This document shows, in pieces, positions 1 to 15,468 of a DNA stretch of 64,000 nt. Where the stretch lies: the NCBI RefSeq assembly GCF_006974125.1, contig NZ_CP037858.1:4402001-4466000 (forward strand), given 5' to 3'. Below the pieces are notes generated by a model. That model was not told where the DNA came from, ran no database searches, and was given only the letters and a program-made list of their open reading frames with translations. Position numbers and translations under genes: made by a program. This stretch comes from Stenotrophomonas maltophilia. Lineage in GTDB: Bacteria > Pseudomonadota > Gammaproteobacteria > Xanthomonadales > Xanthomonadaceae. Positions within the stretch are counted from its first letter, which is position 1. Every line of letters begins with the position of its first letter.

Positions 1-457
1 CCACATCCGCGCCTTCGCGTGCGAACAGCACCGCCACCGCACGGCCGATGCCGGAATCGCCGCCAGTGATGATCGCGCGCATGCCCTGCAGCTTGCCGCT
101 GCCGGTGTAATCGGGTGCGAGGAAACGCGGCGCCAGCTCCAGTTCGTGTTCATGCCCGGGCTTGGCCAGCTGCTGCGCCGGCATCGCCTCCGGCTGACGG
201 CGTGCGCCTGCCTGGGTCGCAGTCTTCCTTGTGGCCTTCTTTGCCGCGCGCACATCCTTGGCCTTTTCCTGGTCCTGCAGGCGCCGCTGCCGGGCGGCGA
301 CGCGCGCTGCCCGTGGATCGCTGGCGGCCGCCTGGCGCGTTGCGGTCTTCACCACCCGCGGTCGAGCGGGGTCGGCTGCGGTCTTCGTCGCAGTGCTGCC
401 TTTGCGCACCTTGGGCGAGGCTTTGCGGCGGACGGGGGTTTTCCTGGTGGTGGCCAT
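1..457 (-). CDS. Short-chain dehydrogenase/reductase with basic N-terminal tail, 5' part only
   Basis: The gene runs off the left edge, so only the first 152 codons are present. The start is the ATG at 457-455, behind a GGAG ribosome site. The visible C-terminal part reads as the start of a Rossmann fold, with the dinucleotide-binding stretch ITGGDSGIGRAVA, which identifies a classical short-chain dehydrogenase/reductase. The segment before it (FLAPDYTGSGKLQG) resembles YghA/glucose-1-dehydrogenase-like members. Unusually, about 90 residues rich in Lys, Arg and Ala precede the enzyme domain, like a histone-H1-type or DNA-associated tail. The substrate cannot be told. The catalytic Tyr-x-x-x-Lys lies outside the window. 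Confidence 0.8.
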   Translation of the reverse strand, partial: MATTRKTPVRRKASPKVRKGSTATKTAADPARPRVVKTATRQAAASDPRAARVAARQRRLQDQEKAKDVRAAKKATRKTATQAGARRQPEAMPAQQLAKPGHEHELELAPRFLAPDYTGSGKLQGMRAIITGGDSGIGRAVAVLFAREGADV

Positions 458-484
458 GCAGGTCTCCTCGGAGTGGAAGGGGGT

Positions 485-507
485 TGCCGGCCAGCGGCCG
501 GCACTAC
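485..507 (-). repeat. GTAG-type REP palindrome (SMAG-like)
   Basis: A 23-bp unit with the head GTAG and the stem TGCCGGCC..GGCCGGCA, reading on the minus strand, upstream of the dehydrogenase gene. It is identical in sequence to the units near 7.15, 7.19, 21.9 and 47.0 kb. GTAG-headed REPs are a known abundant repeat class in S. maltophilia. No RAYT transposase gene is seen in this window. Confidence 0.85.
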
Positions 508-673
508 CGGGCGCATGCGCCGCAGTACCGGGGGCGGCATCCGCCGCGCCTGCAGTGTCTCTGCCTATGCTGTTGGTGGCAGTGAGCGCACCGTGCCCAC
601 GATGTGCACGGTATTCATTCCGCCACCACGTGCGCCGTCGCACGCTGCACGCAACCACACAAGGAACGCCTCC

Positions 674-982
674 ATGAAACATGCCATCACCACCGCCGCC
701 GTCTGCTTTGCCCTCGCGGCCTGCAGCAGCACACCCATGGCCCAGGTGCAGCCGATCGACGGCGTGATTTCCGGGCAGTGCCACAGCGACATGGTGCGCG
801 GCGCACTCGGCCTGGCCGCTTCGGACGCCACCGTGGCGCGGGCACGCGTGGACAGCGACAGCCTGCACGTGCGGGTGCTGCGCCACGACGGCCCGCGGGT
901 GCCACCGGCCCACGAAGGCGGCGACCGCCTGACCATCGAGAAGGGCCGCACCAACAACATCACCGCGATCTACTGCGGCTGA
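674..982 (+). CDS. I78-family peptidase inhibitor-like lipoprotein
   Basis: A protein of 102 residues. A signal peptide ends in a lipobox (LAAC, Cys at about residue 16), so it should be a lipoprotein. The mature part has one Cys near its start (GQCHSDMVRGALG), a central strand VRVLRHDGP, and the ending DRLTIEKGRTNNITAIYCG. This is the layout of the small I78 inhibitors: an N-terminal Cys paired with a C-terminal Cys-Gly, and the DRLxxE strand. The family inhibits serine proteases. Its 3' end overlaps the convergent topoisomerase gene by 23 bp. A second, longer member lies on the other side of that gene. The target protease is unknown. Confidence 0.75.
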   Translation: MKHAITTAAVCFALAACSSTPMAQVQPIDGVISGQCHSDMVRGALGLAASDATVARARVDSDSLHVRVLRHDGPRVPPAHEGGDRLTIEKGRTNNITAIYCG

Positions 983-2015
983 GCCTGCGCGCCCTGCGCA
1001 GCACGCGCAGGGTGGCCTGTTCCCACTGGCGCGGCCCGCGCAGGCCGGCCAGCTTGGCCAGTTCGCCGCGCTCCCAGCCGGCGAACACGCACGGGTCGAT
1101 GTAGGCCTTGCGGCATACCGCAGGCGTGTTGCCCAGCAGCGCTGCCACCTCGCACACCACCGCACGCTGTGCCTGCGCCAGCGCGCGCTGGCTGGCCGGT
1201 TCCGGCAGCTCGGTGGCGGCAAACGCCTGCACCGCCGCCACGGTGCCGCCCCAGGTGCGGAAATCCTTGGCGGTGAAGTCCTCGCCCATCACCTCGCGCA
1301 GGTAGTCGTTCACCGCCCCCGAATCCACCGGCTGCGGTGCGCCGTCGTCATCGCGGTACTGGAACAGCGCCTGCCCCGGCAGCTGCTGCAGGCGGCGTAC
1401 CAGCAGCCCCAGCCTGCGATCGCCCACGGTCACTTCCTGCAGCTGCCCGGACTTGCCGCGGAAGCGCATGCGCACCCGGCCGCCGCGCAGCAGTTCCAGA
1501 TGGCGGTTGCGCAGTGTGGTCAGACCGAACGAACGGTTCTGCTGCGCATAGGTTTCATTGCCGACCCGCACCAGCGTGTCGGCCAGCAGCGCGACCACCA
1601 TGGCCAGCACCTTCTCTTTCGGGAAGCCGGGCCGCTTGAGATCGCGCGACAACCGCCGCCGCAGTGCAGGCAGGGCCTCACCAAAGGCAATGATGCGGTC
1701 GAACTTGCCGGCGTCGCGCTCCTTGGCCCAGTCGGCGTGGTAGCGGTACTGCTTGCGTCCGCGCGCATCGCGGCCGGTCGCCTGCAGGTGGCCATTGGCA
1801 TGGGCGCAGATCCACACCGCGGTGTAGGCCGGCGGAATCGCCAGCGCACGGATGCGTTGCAGAGTGGTGGCATCGCGCAGCGCGTGGCCATCGGCATCGC
1901 GGTAGCTGAAGCCCTTTCCAGCGCGGCGGCGGCTGATGCCGGGCTGGGTGTCATCGACATAGCGCAGGCCCGCAGCGCGCGCGGCCTGTTGTTCCGGAGT
2001 GGCGGGTGTTGGCAT
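960..2015 (-). CDS. DNA topoisomerase IB (poxvirus-like)
   Basis: About 351 residues if started at the ATG encoding MPTPATPEQQ; an in-frame start 19 codons upstream is possible but has a less typical N-terminus. It relaxes supercoils by nicking one strand through a 3'-phosphotyrosine. The N-terminal part (GLRYVDDTQPGISRRRAGKGFSYRD) and the IPPAYTAVWIC segment are typical of bacterial type IB enzymes. The catalytic core includes FRGKSG, DFRTWGGT and CRKAYIDP, whose Tyr (about residue 305) is the expected nucleophile. The gene is convergent with the upstream I78 gene and divergent from the second I78 gene. Confidence 0.92.
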   Translation of the reverse strand: MPTPATPEQQAARAAGLRYVDDTQPGISRRRAGKGFSYRDADGHALRDATTLQRIRALAIPPAYTAVWICAHANGHLQATGRDARGRKQYRYHADWAKERDAGKFDRIIAFGEALPALRRRLSRDLKRPGFPKEKVLAMVVALLADTLVRVGNETYAQQNRSFGLTTLRNRHLELLRGGRVRMRFRGKSGQLQEVTVGDRRLGLLVRRLQQLPGQALFQYRDDDGAPQPVDSGAVNDYLREVMGEDFTAKDFRTWGGTVAAVQAFAATELPEPASQRALAQAQRAVVCEVAALLGNTPAVCRKAYIDPCVFAGWERGELAKLAGLRGPRQWEQATLRVLRRARRLSRSRSR

Positions 2016-2124
2016 GTCCGCCAGTGTCACCGGTGCGGCGCAGCGATCCTGTCGATAACACAAGACAAACACGTGAGGGTCGGTTCGCCGCTATGCTCGG
2101 GCTTTCACAACCCCTTCCGGAGTC

Positions 2125-2517
2125 ATGATGTCGTTTCCGATTCGCGCCCGTTCGCTCTCCGTCCTGTTGCTGCCGGCCGTGCTGGCCCTGACCGCCTGCC
2201 AGGCACCGGCGCTGGATGAACAGGATTCGGCCACGGCCCATGCCCAGCAGGCCGCCGAGGCCGCCAAGGCACCGGCCGACGACGCCGGCAAGGCCACCGA
2301 GGCACCGCCGGTCGGCACCTGCGATGCCAGCCAGGTGCAGAGCCTGGTCGGCCAGGCGTACACCGATGCCCTTGGCAAGCAGGCCCAGGAAGATGCCGGC
2401 GCCAGCCAGGTGCGCGTGCTCAAGCCCAATGATGTGGCCACGATGGAGTTCCTCGGCGACCGCCTGAACATCGAAGTGGACGACAAGGGCGCAGTCAGCG
2501 GCGCGCGCTGCGGCTGA
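2125..2517 (+). CDS. I78-family peptidase inhibitor-like lipoprotein with Ala-rich linker
   Basis: A protein of 130 residues. The signal peptide ends in a lipobox (LTAC). An Ala/Asp/Lys-rich linker of about 40 residues precedes the I78-type domain, which runs from GTCDASQVQSLVGQAYTD through VRVLKPNDVATMEF to the terminal DRLNIEVDDKGAVSGARCG. The matching Cys pair and the DRLNxE strand are diagnostic of the family. The linker may tether the inhibitor domain away from the membrane; this is inferred. Two adjacent ATG codons can serve as start (2125 or 2128), behind a GGAG site. It is paralogous to the gene at 674-982. Confidence 0.8.
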   Translation: MMSFPIRARSLSVLLLPAVLALTACQAPALDEQDSATAHAQQAAEAAKAPADDAGKATEAPPVGTCDASQVQSLVGQAYTDALGKQAQEDAGASQVRVLKPNDVATMEFLGDRLNIEVDDKGAVSGARCG

Positions 2518-2526
2518 GTCCGGCCC

Positions 2527-2560
2527 CGCGCCGGCACTGGGTTGCCGGCGCGTTCTGTTG
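2527..2560 (+). terminator. Probable terminator after the I78 gene
   Basis: A 10-bp GC stem (CGCGCCGGCA / TGCCGGCGCG) with a six-base loop lies 10 bp after the stop codon and is followed by the T-containing TTCTGTTGC. The U tract is poor, so efficiency is uncertain. Confidence 0.5.
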
Positions 2561-2692
2561 CACCTGCAACCGTGTATTGCGGCGCTGCAGCAACCTGTGA
2601 TCTAGTCGAGGCATCCGGTGGCCTCACGATGCGCTCCAGGGATTGGGCGGGCTTGAGTGTCCCCGTTCAATTCATCCCGCATCGAGGTAGAG

Positions 2693-11075
<8,383 letters not shown>

Positions 11076-11240
11076 GGGCATCCTTTTCTCGCGGGCGGAG
11101 ATGAACGGCCGCGCAGCGGTACCGCTGCCTCTCACGCTAACGACACGTGGGCGAGGCGCAATGAAGAAAGTTGTAAAACCACCAAGCAAGGGGAATGCCG
11201 ACATACACTGCCGCTTTCACCCGTATCTGCGGAGCATTCA

Positions 11241-12110
11241 ATGCGCATCGGCCTGGCTGCCAACCGTCTCCATCACCTCGACGCGCGCGCCGCCCTGTTC
11301 CGCTGGCTGCGCGTCAGCGAACCCGGCCTGCGCGAGCTGGGCGTGTCGCTGCACGCGGTCGGCCGCACCCATGACGCGATCGAGCGACAGGGATTCCTGA
11401 CCGGATACGCAGGCCTGCACCGCTATCCCTACGGTCGTGAGGGTGGCCTGATGAAGCTGGTCGCCGAGGTGGTTGGGATGGGGCCGGAACGGACGCTGGA
11501 TGGCGCGATCTACCTGATCGACCCGGTCGATCCGTCCTCCGTGTTTCCGGAAGCCACGGCGCTGAAGCGGCAGTGCGTGATCCACGGCAAGCCGTTCATT
11601 TCCACCGTGGCCACCGCGCGCGACTGGGTGGAGGTGGAGCGCATCCACGCCGGCCTGGCCGCCGATGCCGGGGCTGACGACCTGCATGCGTTCGAGGGGC
11701 AGACGCTGGCGCTGATCGCCCACGACGCGATGAAGCCGGCGATGCTGGCCTTCGCCGACGAGCACTTCGAGGTGCTGGCCCGGTTCGGTGAGCGGGTGGC
11801 AACCGGGACTACCGGCCAGCGCTTGAACGAGCTGGCCTGGAGCCGTGGCTGGCCCAGCGATACACCCTGGGTGACGCGCTACCAGAGCGGCCCGATGGGC
11901 GGCGACGCGCAGATTGCAGACCGGGTGCTGGAAGGACGCTGCCAGCGCGCGATCTTCTTCGAGGATCCGCACGTGGCGCGCCAGCACGAGGCGGATATCC
12001 AGCTGCTGGAGCGGGCGGTGACGACGGTGACCGACCAGGCGGTGTGCATTACGGCACCGCGGGTGGCGGCGCGGTGGGCGACGGCGGCGGCGATGCGGGC
12101 GGCGGTTTGA
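11241..12110 (+). CDS. mgsA: Methylglyoxal synthase with duplicated domain
   Basis: A protein of 289 residues, about twice the ~150 of E. coli MgsA, which converts dihydroxyacetone phosphate to methylglyoxal. The C-terminal half (from about residue 155) keeps the residues known from the E. coli active site: H161 and K165 (AHDAMKP), the TGTTG phosphate loop 188-192, D222 in GPMGGD, D242 in FFEDP, and H249/D252 in QHEAD. The N-terminal half aligns with the same fold (YLIDPVDPSSVFPEA, STVATARDW) but lacks the His and Asp of the active site. It looks like a degenerate copy, possibly structural or regulatory. The gene is divergent from the sensor kinase. Confidence 0.8.
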   Translation: MRIGLAANRLHHLDARAALFRWLRVSEPGLRELGVSLHAVGRTHDAIERQGFLTGYAGLHRYPYGREGGLMKLVAEVVGMGPERTLDGAIYLIDPVDPSSVFPEATALKRQCVIHGKPFISTVATARDWVEVERIHAGLAADAGADDLHAFEGQTLALIAHDAMKPAMLAFADEHFEVLARFGERVATGTTGQRLNELAWSRGWPSDTPWVTRYQSGPMGGDAQIADRVLEGRCQRAIFFEDPHVARQHEADIQLLERAVTTVTDQAVCITAPRVAARWATAAAMRAAV

Positions 12111-12171
12111 TGGTGTCGGCCAACGGCTGAGCCCCTCGTGGTGGCTGGTATCCGAAGGCAAAGCCGTGCTT

Positions 12172-12277
12172 GGCCGGGCGGGGTGGATTGCGCAGGGGTC
12201 GCTGCAAGTACGTCCTTGTAAGCTCGGTCGCCGCATCCATGCGGCTCACGCCCCTGCGCAACCCACCCCGCCCGGCC
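12172..12277 (-). repeat. Long-arm palindromic element A (52-nt core)
   Basis: Arms 12172-12198 and 12251-12277 pair at 26 of 27 positions. Between them is a 52-nt core that matches the cores of the four sister elements. Read on the minus strand, the core gives hairpin 1 (CCGC-ATGGAT-GCGG) and hairpin 2 (TAC-AAGGAC-GTA). It lies between the convergent methylglyoxal synthase and metallopeptidase genes, in the sense orientation for the 3' end of the metallopeptidase transcript. An A-rich tract follows on the right (12302-12321). Confidence 0.85.
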
Positions 12278-12353
12278 ACGGACAGATTCCGGTGTGCCCA
12301 CCACGGAAGAAAGAAAAAAGAGCAGGAGCGGGTCGCGCGCTGCGCGTGCTTCT

Positions 12354-12381
12354 GTAGAGCCGAGCGTGGGCTCGGCTCTAC
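12354..12381 (+). repeat. GTAG-headed palindrome
   Basis: A perfect hairpin headed and closed by GTAG/CTAC: GTAGAGCCGAGC, a 4-base loop, and its complement. It lies 2 bp beyond the metallopeptidase stop codon and belongs to the GTAGAGCC..GGCTC subgroup also seen at 32.6 kb. Confidence 0.8.
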
Positions 12382-12383
12382 CG

Positions 12384-13163
12384 TTACAGAAGCTGGCGGA
12401 GCATCGCCTTCAGGCGTCGCCCTTCGAGCTGGAAGTAGTCGCGCTGCTCGCGCCAGGCGGGGAAGCGTTGTTCCACTTCGTGCCAGAACGCAGGCGAGTG
12501 GTTGGGCTGGATCAGGTGGCAGAGTTCGTGCACCAGCACGTACTCGAACGCTTCGGATCGGCCGAGCACCAGGGCCAGGTCCAGTGCCATGCTGCCGTCG
12601 GGGGCCAGTGAGCCCCATTGCGAGGACATCACCTTCAGTCGCAGGCGGCTGGGTGCGCGTGGCAGGGAAGGCAGGTGCTTCGGCAACCAGCGGCCGACGT
12701 CGGCGCGGGTCTGGGCTTCGTAGAACTCGCGCAGCAGGCGGCGCAGGGTGGCATCGCCGCCTCGGGTCGGCCACTGCACGCAGGCGCCGTGTTCGTCGAT
12801 CTCCAGCCGCGCGTAGCGGCCTTCCTGCCAGCGCAGCGGCAACAGTTCGCCGCGTAGTGGCAGCACACCGTCTTCGCCGGGCTGCAGCGGTGCCGGCAGG
12901 CCCTGCCCCTGGTACTGGCGCAGCTGCAGCGCCAGCCAGTCGCGGTGCTGTTCCAGGAAGCGTTCGCCCATCACCAGGCTTGCCCGCGGTGGCAGGGTCA
13001 GGCGTGCGCCGCGTTCGTCCACGCTCAGCTTGATGCGGCGCGCACGTGGATCACGCACGCGCAGCACCTCGATCTCGGCATCCTCCAGGCGCAGGCGAAC
13101 GGTGTCGCGCTGTACGGTGGCGGGCGGGGTCGGGCTGATCAGGCGGCGCAGCAGACGGCTCAT
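12384..13163 (-). CDS. M48-family metallopeptidase (YgjP/DUF45-like)
   Basis: A protein of 259 residues. The zinc motif HELCH is in YVLVHELCHLIQPNHSPAFW, followed by the usual His/Trp/Glu pattern of the YgjP-like (DUF45) group. The N-terminal half is beta-rich (RRIKLSVDERGARLTLPP), typical of these proteins. No signal peptide or membrane segment is seen, so it should be cytoplasmic. The natural substrate of this group is not known. It is convergent with the methylglyoxal synthase gene, with element A and a REP between. Confidence 0.85.
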   Translation of the reverse strand: MSRLLRRLISPTPPATVQRDTVRLRLEDAEIEVLRVRDPRARRIKLSVDERGARLTLPPRASLVMGERFLEQHRDWLALQLRQYQGQGLPAPLQPGEDGVLPLRGELLPLRWQEGRYARLEIDEHGACVQWPTRGGDATLRRLLREFYEAQTRADVGRWLPKHLPSLPRAPSRLRLKVMSSQWGSLAPDGSMALDLALVLGRSEAFEYVLVHELCHLIQPNHSPAFWHEVEQRFPAWREQRDYFQLEGRRLKAMLRQLL

Positions 13164-13222
13164 GCGCCCAGCATAGCGCCGCTTCGGGCCGCCGGATGAC
13201 CGGCGGCCGTCGGGCTGCCTGT

Positions 13223-14128
13223 TCAGTCAGCCTTGCTGAGCTTGAAGGCTTCTTCCAGCAACAGGAACAGGCGGCGGATCTCGGCGCTCTGCAGGGCGAA
13301 GCGGGCGTCGAACTCGGCGCGGCGGCCGTCTTCGTCGGCGTGCTCCAGCTGGTCCAGGGCGCCGTCGAGGAACTTCAGCTTGCGCACGATCAGGTCGTCG
13401 CCGATGACGAAGGACAGGTTGTCCTCGAAGATCAGCGCCAGCTTGGTCACCTGCTTGCCGGCGTCCAGGTGCTTGTCGATCTCGTCGCAGCGCAGTTCCT
13501 GGTGCTGGCACTTGACCACCGCGCCGCCTTCCACCGGGTCCTTCATCTCGCACTCTTCGCCCAGGCTCAGTCCGGTCGGCAGCGGCTCGCCGGCGATCCA
13601 GCCGGTCAGGATCGAACGCGGTGCGACTTCGGCGTTCAGTGGCATCGCCGGGAAGCTGCCGAGCAGGCCACGGATGTCGGACATGAAGTACTCGCCGGTC
13701 TTGCGGCTGGAGGTATCCACCGCGACGTAGCCGTGCTGCAGGTCGATGAAGGCGTCGTTGCGCGAGGACTTCACGAAGGCGCGCGGCAGCAGTTCATGCA
13801 GCAGGTCATCCTTCATGCGCTTGCGCTCGCGGCCACCCGGCCGACGGCCTTCCTTCTCCTCGATCTCCTCCAGCTTGCGCTCGAGCAGGTCGTTGACCAC
13901 GGCCGCCGGCAGGATCTTGTCCTCGCCGCCCACGGTCAGCCACAGGTGTTCGGCGATGCGGTGGGAGAGCAGTTCCTTCTCCTCACGGCCGAACGGCGAG
14001 ATGAAGCCGCGCGAATTCATTTCCAGCGCGCCGACCGGCTTCAGCAGGGCGTGCGGCAGCAGGGTGTCGACTTCGGAAAAATCGGTGGTGGTCGGGAAAC
14101 GGAAGAACGTCAGGTTGCGAAAGAACAT
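13223..14128 (-). CDS. rdgC: Recombination-associated protein RdgC
   Basis: A protein of 301 residues, as expected for RdgC (~300). It starts MFFRNLTFFRFPTTTDF, with the family's LxPHALLKPVGALEMNSRGFISP segment after it. RdgC forms a ring-shaped dimer around double-stranded DNA and limits RecA filament activity. The gene lies 36 bp downstream of ttcA on the same strand, so the two may be cotranscribed. Confidence 0.95.
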   Translation of the reverse strand: MFFRNLTFFRFPTTTDFSEVDTLLPHALLKPVGALEMNSRGFISPFGREEKELLSHRIAEHLWLTVGGEDKILPAAVVNDLLERKLEEIEEKEGRRPGGRERKRMKDDLLHELLPRAFVKSSRNDAFIDLQHGYVAVDTSSRKTGEYFMSDIRGLLGSFPAMPLNAEVAPRSILTGWIAGEPLPTGLSLGEECEMKDPVEGGAVVKCQHQELRCDEIDKHLDAGKQVTKLALIFEDNLSFVIGDDLIVRKLKFLDGALDQLEHADEDGRRAEFDARFALQSAEIRRLFLLLEEAFKLSKAD

Positions 14129-14164
14129 GGAATTCCGGATGGCAAAGAGGAAGGGCGACCGACC

Positions 14165-15094
14165 TTAAACGGTGGGCGTCTCGGGATCTGCGTCGGCGTC
14201 GGCCGGTGAGCCGGCCAGCCAGGCATGGGCGTCGGGCAGCGGCGCGTCGTCGCGACGGCCCAGCGCCATGAAGTCGAACAGGGTGGTGTCGGCCAGCTGC
14301 GAGGGCCGGACTTCGCCCATGGCGCGCGCGATCTGCTCGATGCGGCCCGGGTGGTCCTTTTCCCACTGCTTCAGCATCAGGCCGACCTGGCGGCGCTGCA
14401 GGTTCTCCTGGCTGCCGCACAGGTTGCAGGGAATGATCGGGAACTGGCGCGCCTGCGCATAGTCGACGATGTCGCTCTCGCGTACGTAGGCCAGCGGCCG
14501 GATCACCACGTGCCTGCCGTCGTCGCTGCGCAGCTTCGGCGGCATGCCCGACAGCTTGGCATGGTGGAACAGGTTCATGAAGAACGTGGCCACCATGTCG
14601 TCGCGGTGGTGGCCCAGCGCGATCTTGGTGAAACCGTGGGTTTCGGCGTAGTTGTACAGCGCGCCACGACGCAGGCGCGAGCACAGCGAACACATGGTCT
14701 TGCCTTCCGGAATGACCCGGCTGACCACCGAATAGGTGTCCTGCTCGATGATGTGGTACGGCACGCCCAGCCCGGCCAGGTACTCCGGCAGCACGTGCTC
14801 GGGGAAGTCCGGCTGCTTCTGGTCCAGGTTCACCGCCACCAGCTCGAACGGCACCGGCGCCTTCTTCTGCAGCTGCAACAGCACGTCCAGCAGGGTGTAG
14901 CTGTCCTTGCCGCCGGACAGGCAGACCATGACCTTGTCGCCGGCCTCGATCATGCCGAAGTCGGCGATCGCCTCGCCAACCTGGCGACGCAGGCGCTTGG
15001 CCAGCTTGTGCTGCTCGCGCTCGGCCACGCGCGGATCGCGGGCGGCGCGCGGCTGGGGATCGGGAAGGGAAATCACGGCACTCATGGGGTCCAT
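14165..15094 (-). CDS. ttcA: tRNA 2-thiocytidine(32) synthetase TtcA
   Basis: A protein of 309 residues that thiolates cytidine 32 of certain tRNAs using ATP and an Fe-S cluster. The PP-loop [11 protein letters not shown] activates the target base, and the two Cys motifs CSLCSR and CNLCGS hold the cluster. [13 protein letters not shown] is a further family stretch. An acidic C-terminal tail (DADADPE) extends past the conserved region. Met4 is an alternative start. rdgC follows on the same strand. Confidence 0.95.
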   Translation of the reverse strand: MDPMSAVISLPDPQPRAARDPRVAEREQHKLAKRLRRQVGEAIADFGMIEAGDKVMVCLSGGKDSYTLLDVLLQLQKKAPVPFELVAVNLDQKQPDFPEHVLPEYLAGLGVPYHIIEQDTYSVVSRVIPEGKTMCSLCSRLRRGALYNYAETHGFTKIALGHHRDDMVATFFMNLFHHAKLSGMPPKLRSDDGRHVVIRPLAYVRESDIVDYAQARQFPIIPCNLCGSQENLQRRQVGLMLKQWEKDHPGRIEQIARAMGEVRPSQLADTTLFDFMALGRRDDAPLPDAHAWLAGSPADADADPETPTV

Positions 15095-15176
15095 TCTAAC
15101 GGCTCGGAGCCGCCCCGGCCGGGGGTCGGAATTCCCCTCTCCCGGCAGTCATCATCGCTGTGTATGCTCGGAGGCT

Positions 15177-15380
15177 GTGGACACCTACAGCCCCGCCGAG
15201 ATCGTCGAACGCCTCGCCGCCCTGCGCGCCGAGCATCGCCTGCTGGATGAACAGATCACCCGCATGGCCGCCAATGGCGAGGACGAGCTGGAATCCAAAC
15301 GCCTGAAGCGGCGCAAGCTGCAGTTGAAGGACTGCATCGCCAAGCTGGAAAGCCTGCAGATTCCCGACGAGCCGGCCTAA
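15177..15380 (+). CDS. Small YdcH/DUF465-family protein
   Basis: A protein of 67 residues from a GTG start at 15177; a GGAGG stands just 2 bp before it. No ATG gives the same frame upstream of the conserved part. The core (EHRLLDEQITRM ... LKRRKLQLKDCIAKLE) fits the DUF465 pattern: a short antiparallel coiled coil with LKxxKLxLKD. Function is unknown for the family. It is divergent from ttcA and convergent with plsB. Confidence 0.8.
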   Translation: MDTYSPAEIVERLAALRAEHRLLDEQITRMAANGEDELESKRLKRRKLQLKDCIAKLESLQIPDEPA

Positions 15381-15395
15381 AGACGGTCCTGGTGG

Positions 15396-15415
15396 GTGCC
15401 AACCTTGGTTGGCAC
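15396..15415. repeat. Short palindrome GTGCCAACC..GGTTGGCAC
   Basis: A perfect 9-bp inverted repeat with a two-base centre (TT) lies between the convergent DUF465 and plsB genes. It resembles the degenerate REP units with a TGCC..GGCA edge at 39.5 kb. It might act as a weak bidirectional terminator. Confidence 0.55.
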
Positions 15416-15468
15416 GGCTGGAAGGTGTGGTCCAAGGTCCACACCCTCCGCACGGCCCGGCGCTACCT

